From the NCBI GenBank assembly GCA_902489255.1, contig CABTZF010000010.1:1-56396 (forward strand): a stretch of DNA of 56,396 nucleotides, in the 5' to 3' direction. The stretch comes from an uncultured Peptoniphilus sp. (GTDB lineage: Bacteria > Bacillota > Clostridia > Tissierellales > Peptoniphilaceae). The number at the start of each line of letters is the position of its first letter. Within the stretch, counting starts at the first letter, position 1. Below are positions 1 through 9,297 of this stretch, piece by piece. A program made the translations under genes and the position numbers. The notes under the pieces were generated by a model that searched no databases, had not been told where the DNA came from, and worked only from the letters and a program-made list of their open reading frames with translations.

Positions 1-84
1 AAAGAAAGTTCAAAGCATGGAATGCTGCCGGTAACAGCCCCTTATAGGGGCAAAACAAACCACCGGCTTAGCCGGTGGTTATGA
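1..84 (+). pseudogene. C-terminal tail of an unidentified ORF, possibly insertion-sequence derived
   Basis: An open frame enters from the left edge and stops at a TGA at 82-84. It encodes 27 residues, beginning KESSKHGMLPVTAPYRGK. The frame runs through the strong hairpin at 59-79, as is common where an IS200/IS605-type accessory gene overlaps its own right end. No catalytic motif is visible in so short a piece, so the family is a guess. It could also be chance coding across a structured element. Confidence 0.25.
59..79. repeat. Perfect 9-bp GC-rich hairpin
   Basis: ACCACCGGC (59-67) and GCCGGTGGT (71-79) form a perfect stem closed by a TTA loop. A smaller hairpin, GCCCCTTATAGGGGC, lies just upstream at about 37-51. 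No U-run follows, so it is not a standard terminator. In an AT-rich genome such a hairpin resembles the subterminal end of an IS200/IS605 element. Confidence 0.5.
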
Positions 85-490
85 TTTATATATAGCAATA
101 TTAATATACATCTGTATAAAAATGAATAAATAATAATTTAGGAAAAATATTTACAAAAAAATATCAAAACTGTCTGTACTTATTTGTACTTTTATTTTGC
201 TGAGAGATTAGGTAATTTGTAGAAAATGAAATTTACTTAATTATTGATGGAAAGAAAGTCGAATTAGACGTATCTTCTTTTATTATGAAAAAGGCAGTCT
301 GACTTTGCCAAAATAGATATAATTTTTAATAATTAAAATAATAAATCTAGATATATAAAATAAATAATACTGGGAAATAAGATTTATAACTGCCCAACAA
401 AAGGGTATGTTGATTAATAATGCACATTTTTTTCTCATAAATTGTTAATTATAAAGTTTTAGGGTAATTAACTTATAGCAATTAGTAGTG
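85..490. other. Gene-poor intergenic region with one short coding remnant
   Basis: No intact gene is visible here. A 21-codon stretch at 237-302 on the plus strand reads IIDGKKVELDVSS followed by a stop, and resembles the start of a phage-type small protein, but it is too short to identify. The rest is AT-rich. The ribosome binding site of the next gene (gaggagg, about 490-496) is at the right edge. Confidence 0.3.
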
Positions 491-500
491 AGGAGGAAAT

Positions 501-1463
501 ATGAAAGTTAATGATATAAAAAAAGTTGGTCTAGTTGGTGGAGGGTTAATTGGAGCATCTTTTGCTTTAGCTTTTGCTATGGGAGGAATAAATGCTCATA
601 TCTATACCAGAAGTAAAAAAACTTTAGACCAAGCAAAAATAATTATTAAAAATTCTCTACAAGAATTAATAGAACTTGGAGTTTATAAAGAAGACCAAGC
701 TCAAGTTATTTTTGAAAAAATTTCTTACACCAATGATATGGAAGAAGCAGTAAAGGATGCTCAATATATCCAGGAATCTTTAGCTGAAAACTATGAAATA
801 AAGCAAAAAGTTTTGGGAGAACTTGAAGATATGATTGGAGGAGATATTCCTATAGGTTCTTCTACTTCAGGTTTAAAAATTACAGAAATTAGTAAAAATT
901 TAAAATATCCTGAAAGAACTTTCGTAGCTCATCCATGGAACCCACCACATTTATTGCCTCTTATTGAATTAGTAAAAGGTGAAAAAACAGAAGATAAATA
1001 TATTGAATTAGCTAAAGATTTGTTTACAAAAATTAATAAAGAGCCAATTATTTTAAATAAAGAGGTGCTTGGTTTCGTAGGCAATAGAATTCAGGCTGCA
1101 GTAATGCGTGAAGTTATAAATCTAGTGGATGAAGGTGTAGTGTCTATGGAAGATGCCGACAAAGCGGTGACTTTCGGACCAGGAATAAGATGGGGAATTA
1201 TGGGGCCAGGACTCATTTTAGAACTTGGTGGAGGACTTAATGGTATTGAAGGATTTATGGAACACATTGGTCCATCAATGGAACTTTGGTTAGAAGATAT
1301 GGCAAAATGGAGTAAATTCCCAATTGGTCCTCAAAAAATTCAAAGCCTTGTAAGCGAAGAATTAAAAAATAGGGATAGTAAAATTGGAAACACCAGAGAA
1401 AGCCTTGCACAATATAGGAGTAAAATGCTTGTTAAGTTCTTGCAAGAACATGGAAAATTATAA
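501..1463 (+). CDS. 3-hydroxyacyl-CoA dehydrogenase family oxidoreductase
   Basis: This 320-residue protein has an N-terminal Rossmann fold with the dinucleotide motif GLVGGGLIGASFA (about residues 10-22), followed by the family HPWNPP segment (about 143) and a helical C-terminal dimerisation domain containing GFVGNRIQAAVMREVINLVDEG. The second half, with GIRWGIMGP and GLNGIEGF, is closer to L-carnitine, L-gulonate and lambda-crystallin-type dehydrogenases than to the 278-residue 3-hydroxybutyryl-CoA dehydrogenase at 38812. Substrate is therefore uncertain: a 3-hydroxy acid, or carnitine or gulonate, oxidised with NAD. The start follows a strong gaggagg site. The gene stands alone and ends in a terminator. 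Confidence 0.85.
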   Translation: MKVNDIKKVGLVGGGLIGASFALAFAMGGINAHIYTRSKKTLDQAKIIIKNSLQELIELGVYKEDQAQVIFEKISYTNDMEEAVKDAQYIQESLAENYEIKQKVLGELEDMIGGDIPIGSSTSGLKITEISKNLKYPERTFVAHPWNPPHLLPLIELVKGEKTEDKYIELAKDLFTKINKEPIILNKEVLGFVGNRIQAAVMREVINLVDEGVVSMEDADKAVTFGPGIRWGIMGPGLILELGGGLNGIEGFMEHIGPSMELWLEDMAKWSKFPIGPQKIQSLVSEELKNRDSKIGNTRESLAQYRSKMLVKFLQEHGKL

Positions 1464-1478
1464 ATTAAACTTTTTTTG

Positions 1479-1506
1479 AGGAGCTATTCATCAAGCTCCT
1501 TTTTTA
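1479..1506 (+). terminator. Intrinsic terminator
   Basis: AGGAGCT (1479-1485) pairs with AGCTCCT (1494-1500) and is followed directly by a run of T. It lies 15 bases after the stop of the dehydrogenase gene. Confidence 0.85.
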
Positions 1507-1573
1507 TTTAATTCATTATTTCATAAAATTATGATAAAATATAAGCATTGTTTATTAAGGAGGTATTAACACA

Positions 1574-2884
1574 ATGGATTCTAGTTTTTTGGAAAAAAAG
1601 TTTTTGCTAAAAGAAAAAGGAACCACAGCAAAAACTGAATTTTTTGCGGGGTTAACTACTTTTATGACTATGTCATATATTTTGATAGTTAATCCGATTA
1701 TGCTGGGAAAAGCCGGCATGGATCAAGGTGGAGTATTTACAGCAACCATAATTGCTTCAGTAATTGCAATGTTATTTATGGGTCTTTACGCAAATTTACC
1801 TTTTGCACTTTCAGCAGGCATGGGTTTAAATGCATTTTTCACTTATTCAGTTGTTATAGGGATGGGTCATGATTGGTCTTATGCATTGACAGCCGTATTT
1901 TTAGAAGGAATTATTTTTATTCTATTATCAATTTTTAAAGTTCGTGAAGCATTATTTAGGGCTATACCGCTTCAACTAAAAAATGCAGTTTCAGTTGGTA
2001 TAGGACTTTTTATTGCTATGATTGGTGCAACAAATTCAGGTATTGTTGTTGCAAATGAATCAACATTTTTAGCTTTAGGAAATTTAGTTAGCAAAGAAGT
2101 ATTAGTTACATTTTTTTCCTTATTAATTATGGGAATTCTATCTGCTAAAAAAGTTAAGGGTGCTTTATTATATGGGATTGTTGGAGGAACTATACTTGCC
2201 CTTGTTTTTGGAGTAACAAGTCTTCCTGACAAAGGTATCTTTTCTTTACCACCGAGTTTAAAGCCTGTTGCCTTTAAACTTCATTGGGATAATATCTTTA
2301 CTTTAGATATGTTTTCAGTAATGTTTACTTTTTTATTCGTAGATATTTTTGATACTCTTGGAACAATTACAGGTGTAGCAACTAAAGCTAATATGCTTGA
2401 TGAAAAAGGAGATCTTCCTGGCATAGGTAGAGCTCTTCTTTCAGATGCAATAGGCACAGTTGTTGGAGCTCTTTTAGGAACAAGTACGATTACAACATTT
2501 GTAGAAAGTGCCAGTGGTGTAACGGAAGGTGGAAGAAGTGGATTAACATCATTATCTGTAGGATTCTTTTTCTTCTTATCATTATTTTTCTTTCCTTTAT
2601 TTTCTATAGTGCCTTCTCAAGCAACAGCAGCGGCTCTTATTATGGTTGGATTATTTATGATGAGTCCAATGAAAAATATTGATCTTGATGATTTTACTGA
2701 ATCAGTTCCAGCTTTTCTAACTATAATTATGATGCCTTTTGCATATTCTATTGCTGAAGGAATCTCAATAGGAATGATTTCTTATGTATTATTAAAAGTT
2801 TTAACAGGAAAATACAAAGACGTTTCTCCTATTATGTATATATTAGCAATAGTATTTATTGTAAGATATGTTAGAATGTTCTAA
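1574..2884 (+). CDS. NCS2-family purine (hypoxanthine/guanine/adenine) permease
   Basis: A 436-residue multi-spanning membrane protein of the AzgA/PbuG branch of NCS2 transporters, expected to import purine bases by proton symport across the cytoplasmic membrane. Family marks are TTFMTMSYILIVNP near residue 30, LSAGMGLNAFF near 80, FVDIFDTLGTITGVA near 256 and the substrate-site segment TSTITTFVESASGVTEGGRSGLTS near 304, written here only by its key residues. Length is typical. The ATG follows AAGGAGG. It is monocistronic, with a terminator downstream. No purine riboswitch was recognised in the roughly 70 bases upstream. Confidence 0.9.
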   Translation: MDSSFLEKKFLLKEKGTTAKTEFFAGLTTFMTMSYILIVNPIMLGKAGMDQGGVFTATIIASVIAMLFMGLYANLPFALSAGMGLNAFFTYSVVIGMGHDWSYALTAVFLEGIIFILLSIFKVREALFRAIPLQLKNAVSVGIGLFIAMIGATNSGIVVANESTFLALGNLVSKEVLVTFFSLLIMGILSAKKVKGALLYGIVGGTILALVFGVTSLPDKGIFSLPPSLKPVAFKLHWDNIFTLDMFSVMFTFLFVDIFDTLGTITGVATKANMLDEKGDLPGIGRALLSDAIGTVVGALLGTSTITTFVESASGVTEGGRSGLTSLSVGFFFFLSLFFFPLFSIVPSQATAAALIMVGLFMMSPMKNIDLDDFTESVPAFLTIIMMPFAYSIAEGISIGMISYVLLKVLTGKYKDVSPIMYILAIVFIVRYVRMF

Positions 2885-2940
2885 AGGATGTTAAATTTAT
2901 ATATAGCTTTTTTTAGAAATATTAAATCATTTTATCAAAA

Positions 2941-2967
2941 AAAGGTCGGATTTTTGCCGACCTTTTT
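2941..2967. terminator. Intrinsic terminator after purine permease
   Basis: AAAGGTCGG (2941-2949) pairs with CCGACCTTT (2957-2965), with T-rich sequence after it and A-rich sequence before it. It can serve both the permease and the converging minus-strand operon that ends at 3049. Confidence 0.85.
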
Positions 2968-3048
2968 TAACTTTACAAAACTATTTGATATTTTATATAT
3001 TTTTTTATAATAGAAAAATATGGAAGCTCATATAAATTTATTTATAAA

Positions 3049-5466
3049 TTATTTTATTTTTTCAATAATTCTTGATTTTGTATCAAAGCCAACACTTGTT
3101 CCTGTAAAAGAATTTTCCTCCCTGGCAAGGTCTGACATTGTATCAACGATTTCTTTGAATTCAGGAAGCTCTTGGGTTTTTCTATCTAATTCATCTATGC
3201 CTTTTTGTTTAAATTCTAAAAGTTTTTCCACAAAAAATCTCATATTATCATCAATTAGATTGCTGCCATCTTTTAATTCAACAGTTCCTGAATCTAATTC
3301 AACTATTCCATCAGTTAATTTTTTTATTCCATTTCTCATTGGAACAATACCTTCAGTTTTTAATCTTGGAAAATCATTAAACATTTTAGATTTATTTTTA
3401 AATTCTAAAAGACCATTTGATAGTTCATTTGCTCCTGAATTAAGTTTTGAAGAATTTGAGTCAAGTTCAGCTATGGCATCGGTAAATTTATTTACTCCTT
3501 CTTCACTTTGTTCCGTACCTTCTCTAAGTTTAGTTGATCCTTCTTTTAATTTAGTAGTTGCATCATCTAGTTTTATAAGAGAATCTGACAATTTTGTGAT
3601 TTGTGAAGTATCTAACTTTGAAGAGGCTTCATCCATTGCTTTTTCAAGTTCAGAGTTAATTTTATTTGCACCATTATATAGTTCTTCTGTTCCACTTTGT
3701 AATGCTTGAATACCTCCCGGCAGTTGTGATAAACCTGAATTTATTTTACTTGAATTTTCTGCTAATTGCCCCATACCGGCTTGTAAGTCTTTTAGACCTT
3801 GCAATTGTGCTGCCATTCCACTTAATTGTTTAAGCCCTTGAAGGTTGTTTCCAATTGTCTGGGTTTTTGCTCCGATATTTTGTGCATTTTGTCCAATATT
3901 TTGTGCAGCTCCTGTTAATTTTGTAATAGCTTGTTGAGCCGCAGGATCTTGGCTCCCACTTAAAATGGCTATAGCATTTTGTATTTCTTGAACTGATCCT
4001 CCTATTTGTCCTGCACTATTGCCTATACTTTGAAGATCACTTTCAACATTAATAGTTCCAAGTCCTGATAAGTCAGGAATAGTCATTTCTTGAACTTTAG
4101 AATTTAGCATTTGTAAACCGGCATCAAACTGTTTTTCTCCTTCTGCAAGTTGAGCTACACTTGCAGATGCTTTTATCGCACCTTCATTTAATTTATTGGC
4201 ACCTGCAGAAATTTTTCCTATTCCCTCTTTTAGCTCAAGAAGTTTAGCCATTGCTTGATTTTTAAGTTCATCAACTTTACTTAATTTACTGGATCCTTCT
4301 CTAAGTTTAGTTGTAGCATCTTTTAGTTTTCCAATGCCATCATCTAATTCAACAGATCCGTCCTTTAATTTTTTTGCACCGTCTTTCATTTCGCCTGTTT
4401 TCTCATTCATTTTTCCAACTGCAGATGTGTAGTCATTTATACCATTAGTAAGTTTATTTCCACCTTCATACATTTCTTCGGCATATCCCGGAACAGGTTT
4501 TACTTTTTCAATTACTTCATCAAATTTATCTTCAAACTCTCCGGATTTTTCATAGAGTTCGTCAGACCCATCATGAAGTTTTTTTATGCCGCCTCCCATT
4601 TCTAAAAGTCCGTCATTTAATTTATGTTGAGCATCTGATAATTTTTCAGATGCATCAACTAATTTTTGGGAATTATCTTCAAGCTCTTTTACGCCGTTAC
4701 GCAATTTATCGATAGATTTAATATCAAATTCATTTTGAAACAATTCGTTTGATATAACTGCATATGCCTCAACAGGGCTGTAGTCTTTAACGTCCATTTC
4801 AATTTTAGCTTCATTCCTAAATTCTTCCATTTGTCTGTCTTCAAGAATTGTTTCAAAATTTTCTTTTAGACCTGGTGTTAAAACTGAAGTTATAACTTGA
4901 TTTTTTCCGTCTTTTACAATTTTCGCATCATCAGATTCTATATTTGAAGCAATTTCTTGTCCTAAAGTCATGGCTACTACAACAGTGTAAGGTGCATAAA
5001 TTTTTCTTTTTTGACCATTAATTTTTTTAATAACATATTTACTGTTTTCGGCAGATACAATTATTTTTAAATGTCCTGATTTTCCTTTTAATTGACTATT
5101 TTTTAGTTTTTCACCATCAAGATAATATTCAACATTAACATCAACCGGGATTTCTTCTTCACTCTTTCCTTGGTAGTAGATATCTTTGACATTTTCATCC
5201 CAGTTAATATAACCGTTATTATCTTTTATTTGTTCATCCGTTTTTAAATTTTTAACTTTTTTTAAGTTGGTTTTGTCTTTTCCTTTTATATTTTCTTCAG
5301 AATTTAACCATACTGATACAGTTTTATCTTTTATATTTTCATCTTCTTTTAAAACATAAACCGTTTCACTTTTATTTATTACACTTGACTGTGCAAAAAC
5401 GGTATTTGTTAAAATCATTGAAGATAAAGCGATTGAGATTATTTTTTTATTTAGATTTTTATTCAT
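3049..5466 (-). CDS. Secreted X-X-X-Leu-X-X-Gly heptad-repeat protein
   Basis: An 805-residue protein with an N-terminal signal peptide (KKIISIALSSMILTNTVFA, cleavage likely after residue ~26). A beta-rich region to about residue 240 is followed by many heptads of the pattern L-x-D/E-G-x-x-x-L (for example KLKDGSVELDDGIGKL) and a Gln/Ala-rich centre. Such repeats are known from the YhgE/Pip-like family and form long amphipathic helices. There is no clear C-terminal anchor. It overlaps the MMPL transporter gene by 8 bases, so the two are co-translated. It may act as the extracytoplasmic partner of that transporter, which is inference from context. Confidence 0.8.
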   Translation of the reverse strand: MNKNLNKKIISIALSSMILTNTVFAQSSVINKSETVYVLKEDENIKDKTVSVWLNSEENIKGKDKTNLKKVKNLKTDEQIKDNNGYINWDENVKDIYYQGKSEEEIPVDVNVEYYLDGEKLKNSQLKGKSGHLKIIVSAENSKYVIKKINGQKRKIYAPYTVVVAMTLGQEIASNIESDDAKIVKDGKNQVITSVLTPGLKENFETILEDRQMEEFRNEAKIEMDVKDYSPVEAYAVISNELFQNEFDIKSIDKLRNGVKELEDNSQKLVDASEKLSDAQHKLNDGLLEMGGGIKKLHDGSDELYEKSGEFEDKFDEVIEKVKPVPGYAEEMYEGGNKLTNGINDYTSAVGKMNEKTGEMKDGAKKLKDGSVELDDGIGKLKDATTKLREGSSKLSKVDELKNQAMAKLLELKEGIGKISAGANKLNEGAIKASASVAQLAEGEKQFDAGLQMLNSKVQEMTIPDLSGLGTINVESDLQSIGNSAGQIGGSVQEIQNAIAILSGSQDPAAQQAITKLTGAAQNIGQNAQNIGAKTQTIGNNLQGLKQLSGMAAQLQGLKDLQAGMGQLAENSSKINSGLSQLPGGIQALQSGTEELYNGANKINSELEKAMDEASSKLDTSQITKLSDSLIKLDDATTKLKEGSTKLREGTEQSEEGVNKFTDAIAELDSNSSKLNSGANELSNGLLEFKNKSKMFNDFPRLKTEGIVPMRNGIKKLTDGIVELDSGTVELKDGSNLIDDNMRFFVEKLLEFKQKGIDELDRKTQELPEFKEIVDTMSDLAREENSFTGTSVGFDTKSRIIEKIK

Positions 5467-7534
5467 TTTTCTTCTCCTTTACTTTTAAACTTTTAGTAGT
5501 ATTTTTTATAAGTGGAAAACTTATAGATATTATGGCTGGCAATAAGACTAAAATTACTAGCATGCTTATTATTGCTCCTCTAGCTAAAAATATACAAATT
5601 GTTGATACAATTTCCATCTTTGAATATATTCCAACTCCAATAGTTGCTGCCATAAATGAAAGTGCTGAAGCTACAATTGATTTTGAAGTTTCTTTTACAG
5701 AAATCTTAAGAGATTTATCCACATCTTTTAATTGATTGTATTCAACTAAAAATCTGTCGGTCATTAATATTGAATAATCTATAGTCGATCCAAGTTGTAT
5801 TACACCGATAATTATTGATGTAATAAATGGGATTGTATGATTTAAGTAAAAGGGTATGCCCATATTAATTTGAATCGCAAGTTCAATAGCACCAATTAAT
5901 ACAATAGGTATTCCTATAGACTTAAATACAATGGCAATTATTAGAAAAACAACTGCTATAGAAATAGCATTTACAATTTTAAAGTCTCTTTCAGAAATAA
6001 CCGTTAAGTCATCTGTTAATACGGCTTCTCCTGTTAGCAGCCCTTCTTTGTCATATTTATTTATTACATTTCTCATATTTTTTATTTGATTTTTTATATC
6101 AGGCGATGCAGTTTGATATTTTGAATTTGTCATTATCATTTGATAGCCGCCCTTTGAAAAATTATCTTGTAATTTGTTTGGCAAAAATTCTATAGGAAGA
6201 GTCACACCTGTGACTGAACTTATACTCAAAACTGAATTTATACCGTCAATTTCTTTTAAATCACTTATTAGGTCTTCAAGCGAAGAGTTTGACAGGTCAT
6301 CTTTTACCAAAATAAAATGTGTGCTTGCCATATCATAATCTTTTTTCATTTTATTAAGGGCAATAATTGAATCAAGATCTTGCGGAAGAGACCTATCAAG
6401 GTTGTAATATAATTTAGTATGTCTTGAACCGTAAATTGCCGGAATAAATAAAACTATAAAAATAGCAAATAGTGCTTTTTTATGATTTATTGTAAATTCA
6501 GCCAATTTATTAAATTCAGGAAGCAATACCTTGTGATTATATTTATTAATAAATTTTTCAACTACAAGAAGCATAGCCGGAAGCACAATAATAGTTGAAA
6601 GAAGTCCTATTAATACTCCCTTACTCATTACAAGACCTATATCTTTACCAAGACCCAGTCGCATAGCTATTAAAACTATAAAACCTGCAAAGGTTGTAAG
6701 AGAAGATGCAAATAGAGATGAAATAGTTTTTTGAATTGCTATATCCATAGCATCATTTTTATTTTCACAGTATTTTTTCTCTTCAACATATCTGTGATAT
6801 AAGAAAATTGAGTAATCCATTGTAACGGCTAGTTGCAAGACGGCAGCTATAGCTTTTGTTAAATAGGATATTTCTCCTAGAAATATATTTGTGCCAAAAT
6901 TATAAATAACTGCATAGCCTATAGTTAGTATGAAAACAAAAGGAACTATTGTGGATTCGTTAGATAAAGATAAAATTATTAGACCAAGGGCAACAGCAAG
7001 ACCAACATATAGTGGAGTTTCTTTGTCGATTAAATCCTTAGTATCTTTTACAAGGGCAGAAATTCCGCTTAAATATTTTTGCTTTGATTCAATTTTTTTT
7101 ATCTTATCAATGGCTGTCATCGTCTTAATAGAAGATGAAGAATCACTGAACTTAACTATCATTAAAGTAGAATCTTTTGAATAAAAAATATCTTTAATAT
7201 CATCCGGCAAAAATTCTTGGGGAACCATATCTCCTACAGTAGATGATTTTGATATTACATCTTCAACACCGTCAATCTCTAAAATTTTTTCTCTTAAAAT
7301 TTCAGCCTCATGGTCAGTTCCCTCTAAGATAAGCATTCCCGTTGCTGCATTTTTAAAATCTTTATCAAGAATTTCTTGTCCCTTAGTTGAGTTTAGGTCT
7401 TTAGGTAAATATGATAAAATATCATAATTTACTCCCGTAAGTTTGTAAGCAATTAAGGAAGGAATAATTAAAGCTGTCATTATAAGCAAGACAAATTTTG
7501 GCCTATGGGATATAAATTTTGTAAATCTTTTCAT
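5459..7534 (-). CDS. MMPL/RND-family transporter
   Basis: A 691-residue membrane protein built as two homologous halves. Each half has one TM helix, an extracytoplasmic domain and then a block of about five helices. The repeated motifs MDYSIFLYHRY (about residue 240) and IDYSILMTDRF (about 585) carry the Asp-Tyr pair used for proton relay in MMPL proteins. The family exports lipids, siderophores or other amphiphiles. It sits between a TetR regulator upstream (12-base gap) and the heptad-repeat protein downstream, so the operon looks like a TetR-controlled envelope export system. The substrate cannot be read from sequence. Confidence 0.88.
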   Translation of the reverse strand: MKRFTKFISHRPKFVLLIMTALIIPSLIAYKLTGVNYDILSYLPKDLNSTKGQEILDKDFKNAATGMLILEGTDHEAEILREKILEIDGVEDVISKSSTVGDMVPQEFLPDDIKDIFYSKDSTLMIVKFSDSSSSIKTMTAIDKIKKIESKQKYLSGISALVKDTKDLIDKETPLYVGLAVALGLIILSLSNESTIVPFVFILTIGYAVIYNFGTNIFLGEISYLTKAIAAVLQLAVTMDYSIFLYHRYVEEKKYCENKNDAMDIAIQKTISSLFASSLTTFAGFIVLIAMRLGLGKDIGLVMSKGVLIGLLSTIIVLPAMLLVVEKFINKYNHKVLLPEFNKLAEFTINHKKALFAIFIVLFIPAIYGSRHTKLYYNLDRSLPQDLDSIIALNKMKKDYDMASTHFILVKDDLSNSSLEDLISDLKEIDGINSVLSISSVTGVTLPIEFLPNKLQDNFSKGGYQMIMTNSKYQTASPDIKNQIKNMRNVINKYDKEGLLTGEAVLTDDLTVISERDFKIVNAISIAVVFLIIAIVFKSIGIPIVLIGAIELAIQINMGIPFYLNHTIPFITSIIIGVIQLGSTIDYSILMTDRFLVEYNQLKDVDKSLKISVKETSKSIVASALSFMAATIGVGIYSKMEIVSTICIFLARGAIISMLVILVLLPAIISISFPLIKNTTKSLKVKEKKNE

Positions 7535-7546
7535 ATTATCACTATA

Positions 7547-8131
7547 TTAAAAAACTTTGTCTACGATTTTAAAAAGCACAGGCTTCATTTCATCAATACT
7601 TAGAACTGAATCTTCCATAAGAGATGATTCACAAGTTGAAAGTACAATTTGAATTGTAAGTGATAAAATAAAAAGTCTTTCTGATTCCGATAATTTCACA
7701 GGAAATAAGTTAGAATATTTATTTAATACAAAATTTAATGTGGTTTCTGCTTCTTCAAATCTATCATCATTTTCAACTTTTGCATAAAGGGCCCAATCTA
7801 AATTTTTAGAAATAAGATTAAGTTCTAAAGGATTCTGTATCAAATAATCAATTATATAATCAATAAATGAAATATATTTTTCTTTAGTATTATTACCTAG
7901 GCATTGATCTTCGGCTTTGTAAAATAAATCAGTCATTATATCCAGTACAATTTTTTGTTCCAGGTCTTTTTTATCTTTAAAATATAAATAAAAAGTTCCA
8001 AGACCAAAAGTACTTTTTTTCATAATATCCCTAATAGAAGTTTCTTCTATTCCTTTTTCCTTAAATGAAAAAAGAGCAGCTTCAGTTATTTTTTTCTCCT
8101 TTTCTTTTTTTCTTTCTTCTGACTTTAACAT
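7547..8131 (-). CDS. TetR-family transcriptional regulator
   Basis: A 194-residue regulator. The N-terminal helix-turn-helix includes EETSIRDIMKKSTFGLGTFYLYFKDKKDL in key positions (T-S-I-R-D-I, then G-T-F-Y-x-Y-F), typical of TetR. The C-terminal ligand domain is variable. An upstream in-frame ATG would add 26 residues, but those codons cover the promoter and an operator, while the ATG at 8131 has GGAGG 4 bases upstream. This start is therefore preferred. It is the first gene of the operon with the MMPL transporter and probably represses its own promoter. Confidence 0.88.
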   Translation of the reverse strand: MLKSEERKKEKEKKITEAALFSFKEKGIEETSIRDIMKKSTFGLGTFYLYFKDKKDLEQKIVLDIMTDLFYKAEDQCLGNNTKEKYISFIDYIIDYLIQNPLELNLISKNLDWALYAKVENDDRFEEAETTLNFVLNKYSNLFPVKLSESERLFILSLTIQIVLSTCESSLMEDSVLSIDEMKPVLFKIVDKVF

Positions 8132-8151
8132 AAAACCTCCATTTTCTTTTA

Positions 8152-8209
8152 TTGAACGATGTTCATTTAATATAAGAAAAATTATACACTGTTTTTGAAC
8201 AAAGTTCAA
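8152..8209 (-). promoter_or_regulatory. tetR operon promoter with two palindromic operators
   Basis: On the minus strand TTGAAC (8209-8204) and TATAAT (8186-8181) form a -35/-10 pair with a 17-base spacer. Two copies of the palindrome GAACnnnGTTC are present: 8195-8209 (TTGAACAAAGTTCAA), overlapping the -35 box, and 8152-8167 (TTGAACGATGTTCATT), between the -10 and the ribosome binding site. This arrangement would let the TetR protein block both RNA polymerase binding and clearance. Confidence 0.75.
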
Positions 8210-8319
8210 CTATATAAATAAAAAATTTTTTTATTTAATTTTATTTTAGTTGGGTATAATAACAAGAGTAAAATTACTTTAAATTTTTTAATTTTAATAA
8301 ATGAAAAAAGGTGATGATT

Positions 8320-9228
8320 ATGAAAAAAAGTTTTAATTATTTTAAAGCAAATCCTGCAGGAAACATTACAGGATTTGTTGTATGGCCGGTGTATCCGGGT
8401 TATAGAAAAGCATATACTGATTGTATAATAAGTCAAATTGATAGTGATGTTGAACAAGTGGGATTTATTTCTCCAGCCTATGAAGGAGCTCCTCTTCGTT
8501 TAGATATGATGGGTGGAGAATTTTGTGCAAATGCAACTCGTGCTTACGGACTTTACAGTGCAAGTTTTTATGACGTAGAAGGACCTGTAGATATTGAAGT
8601 ATATGTTTCCGGTAAAAAGGGAACAACAGATGTAATTGCAGATGTTAAAAATTCTACAGCCTATGTTGCTATGGATAATCCGATAAATATTTCAGATATA
8701 GAGATTGATGGAAAAACATACAAGTTTTTTGAATTTTCCGGAATAAGCCATTTAATTATTGAAGAAAAAGAAGATAAGGAATTTGTAGAAAAAGCTCTTA
8801 AAGCTTTAAAAGAAAAAGTTCAAACTGATGCTTACGGAGTAATTTTTTTCAATAAAGAAGAGAAATCCTATGTTCCTTATGTTAATGTAATTAAATCTCA
8901 AACTCTTGTGCGTGAATCTTCATGTGGTTCAGGAGTAATTGCACTTGTTAATTATTTGAATGAGGAAATTCCTGGTGAAGATTACCAGTTAACTTTAAAG
9001 GGACCGGCCGGTGATTTAACTGTTACAGTAGATACTTTTGATGGAGAAAAGAAATATCTAGTTGGTGGTCATGTGGAAATGGAAAAGCCAAGAAAAGTTA
9101 CCATTGATATTCCGGTTGATGTTGTTAAAAAGGTAACAGAAGAACATGATAAAGAAGTTGAAGAAAAAAAATTAAGAGAAGCTAAGGAAAAAGTAGCTCA
9201 AGAAGAAAAAGATAAGGAAGAAGAATAA
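8320..9228 (+). CDS. DapF-fold amino-acid racemase/epimerase-like protein
   Basis: A 302-residue protein with the two cysteine motifs of the diaminopimelate epimerase fold: MGGEFCANATRAYG (about residue 65) and ESSCGSGVIALVNYL (about 200). The Cys pair acts as the acid/base couple in cofactor-independent racemisation. The spacing and the GGEFCANAT variant are closer to DapF relatives acting on other amino acids (for example histidine racemases) than to classical DapF, and no lysine or DAP genes are adjacent. A charged Lys/Glu tail of about 35 residues ends the protein. The ATG at 8320 is chosen because AAAGGTG lies 6-7 bases upstream. A TATAAT at 8255-8260 may be its -10. Confidence 0.75.
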   Translation: MKKSFNYFKANPAGNITGFVVWPVYPGYRKAYTDCIISQIDSDVEQVGFISPAYEGAPLRLDMMGGEFCANATRAYGLYSASFYDVEGPVDIEVYVSGKKGTTDVIADVKNSTAYVAMDNPINISDIEIDGKTYKFFEFSGISHLIIEEKEDKEFVEKALKALKEKVQTDAYGVIFFNKEEKSYVPYVNVIKSQTLVRESSCGSGVIALVNYLNEEIPGEDYQLTLKGPAGDLTVTVDTFDGEKKYLVGGHVEMEKPRKVTIDIPVDVVKKVTEEHDKEVEEKKLREAKEKVAQEEKDKEEE

Positions 9229-9273
9229 GTTTAAATTATTTAAAATAAAAGAATAACCAATTGTACAAAAAAG

Positions 9274-9297
9274 CCTAGGGTTACCTAGGTTTTTTTA
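9274..9297 (+). terminator. Intrinsic terminator
   Basis: CCTAGG (9274-9279) and CCTAGG (9284-9289) pair across a GTTA loop and are followed by eight T residues. It ends the racemase-like gene. Confidence 0.8.

Noticed and set aside
3020..3709. A plus-strand protein opposite the heptad-repeat gene
   Set aside because: It is the mirror of a repetitive coding region: Ser/Phe-rich, with no ribosome binding site and no family features.
8132..8209. An extended N-terminus for the TetR protein
   Set aside because: Those codons contain the -10 box, the operators and the ribosome binding site of the shorter start.
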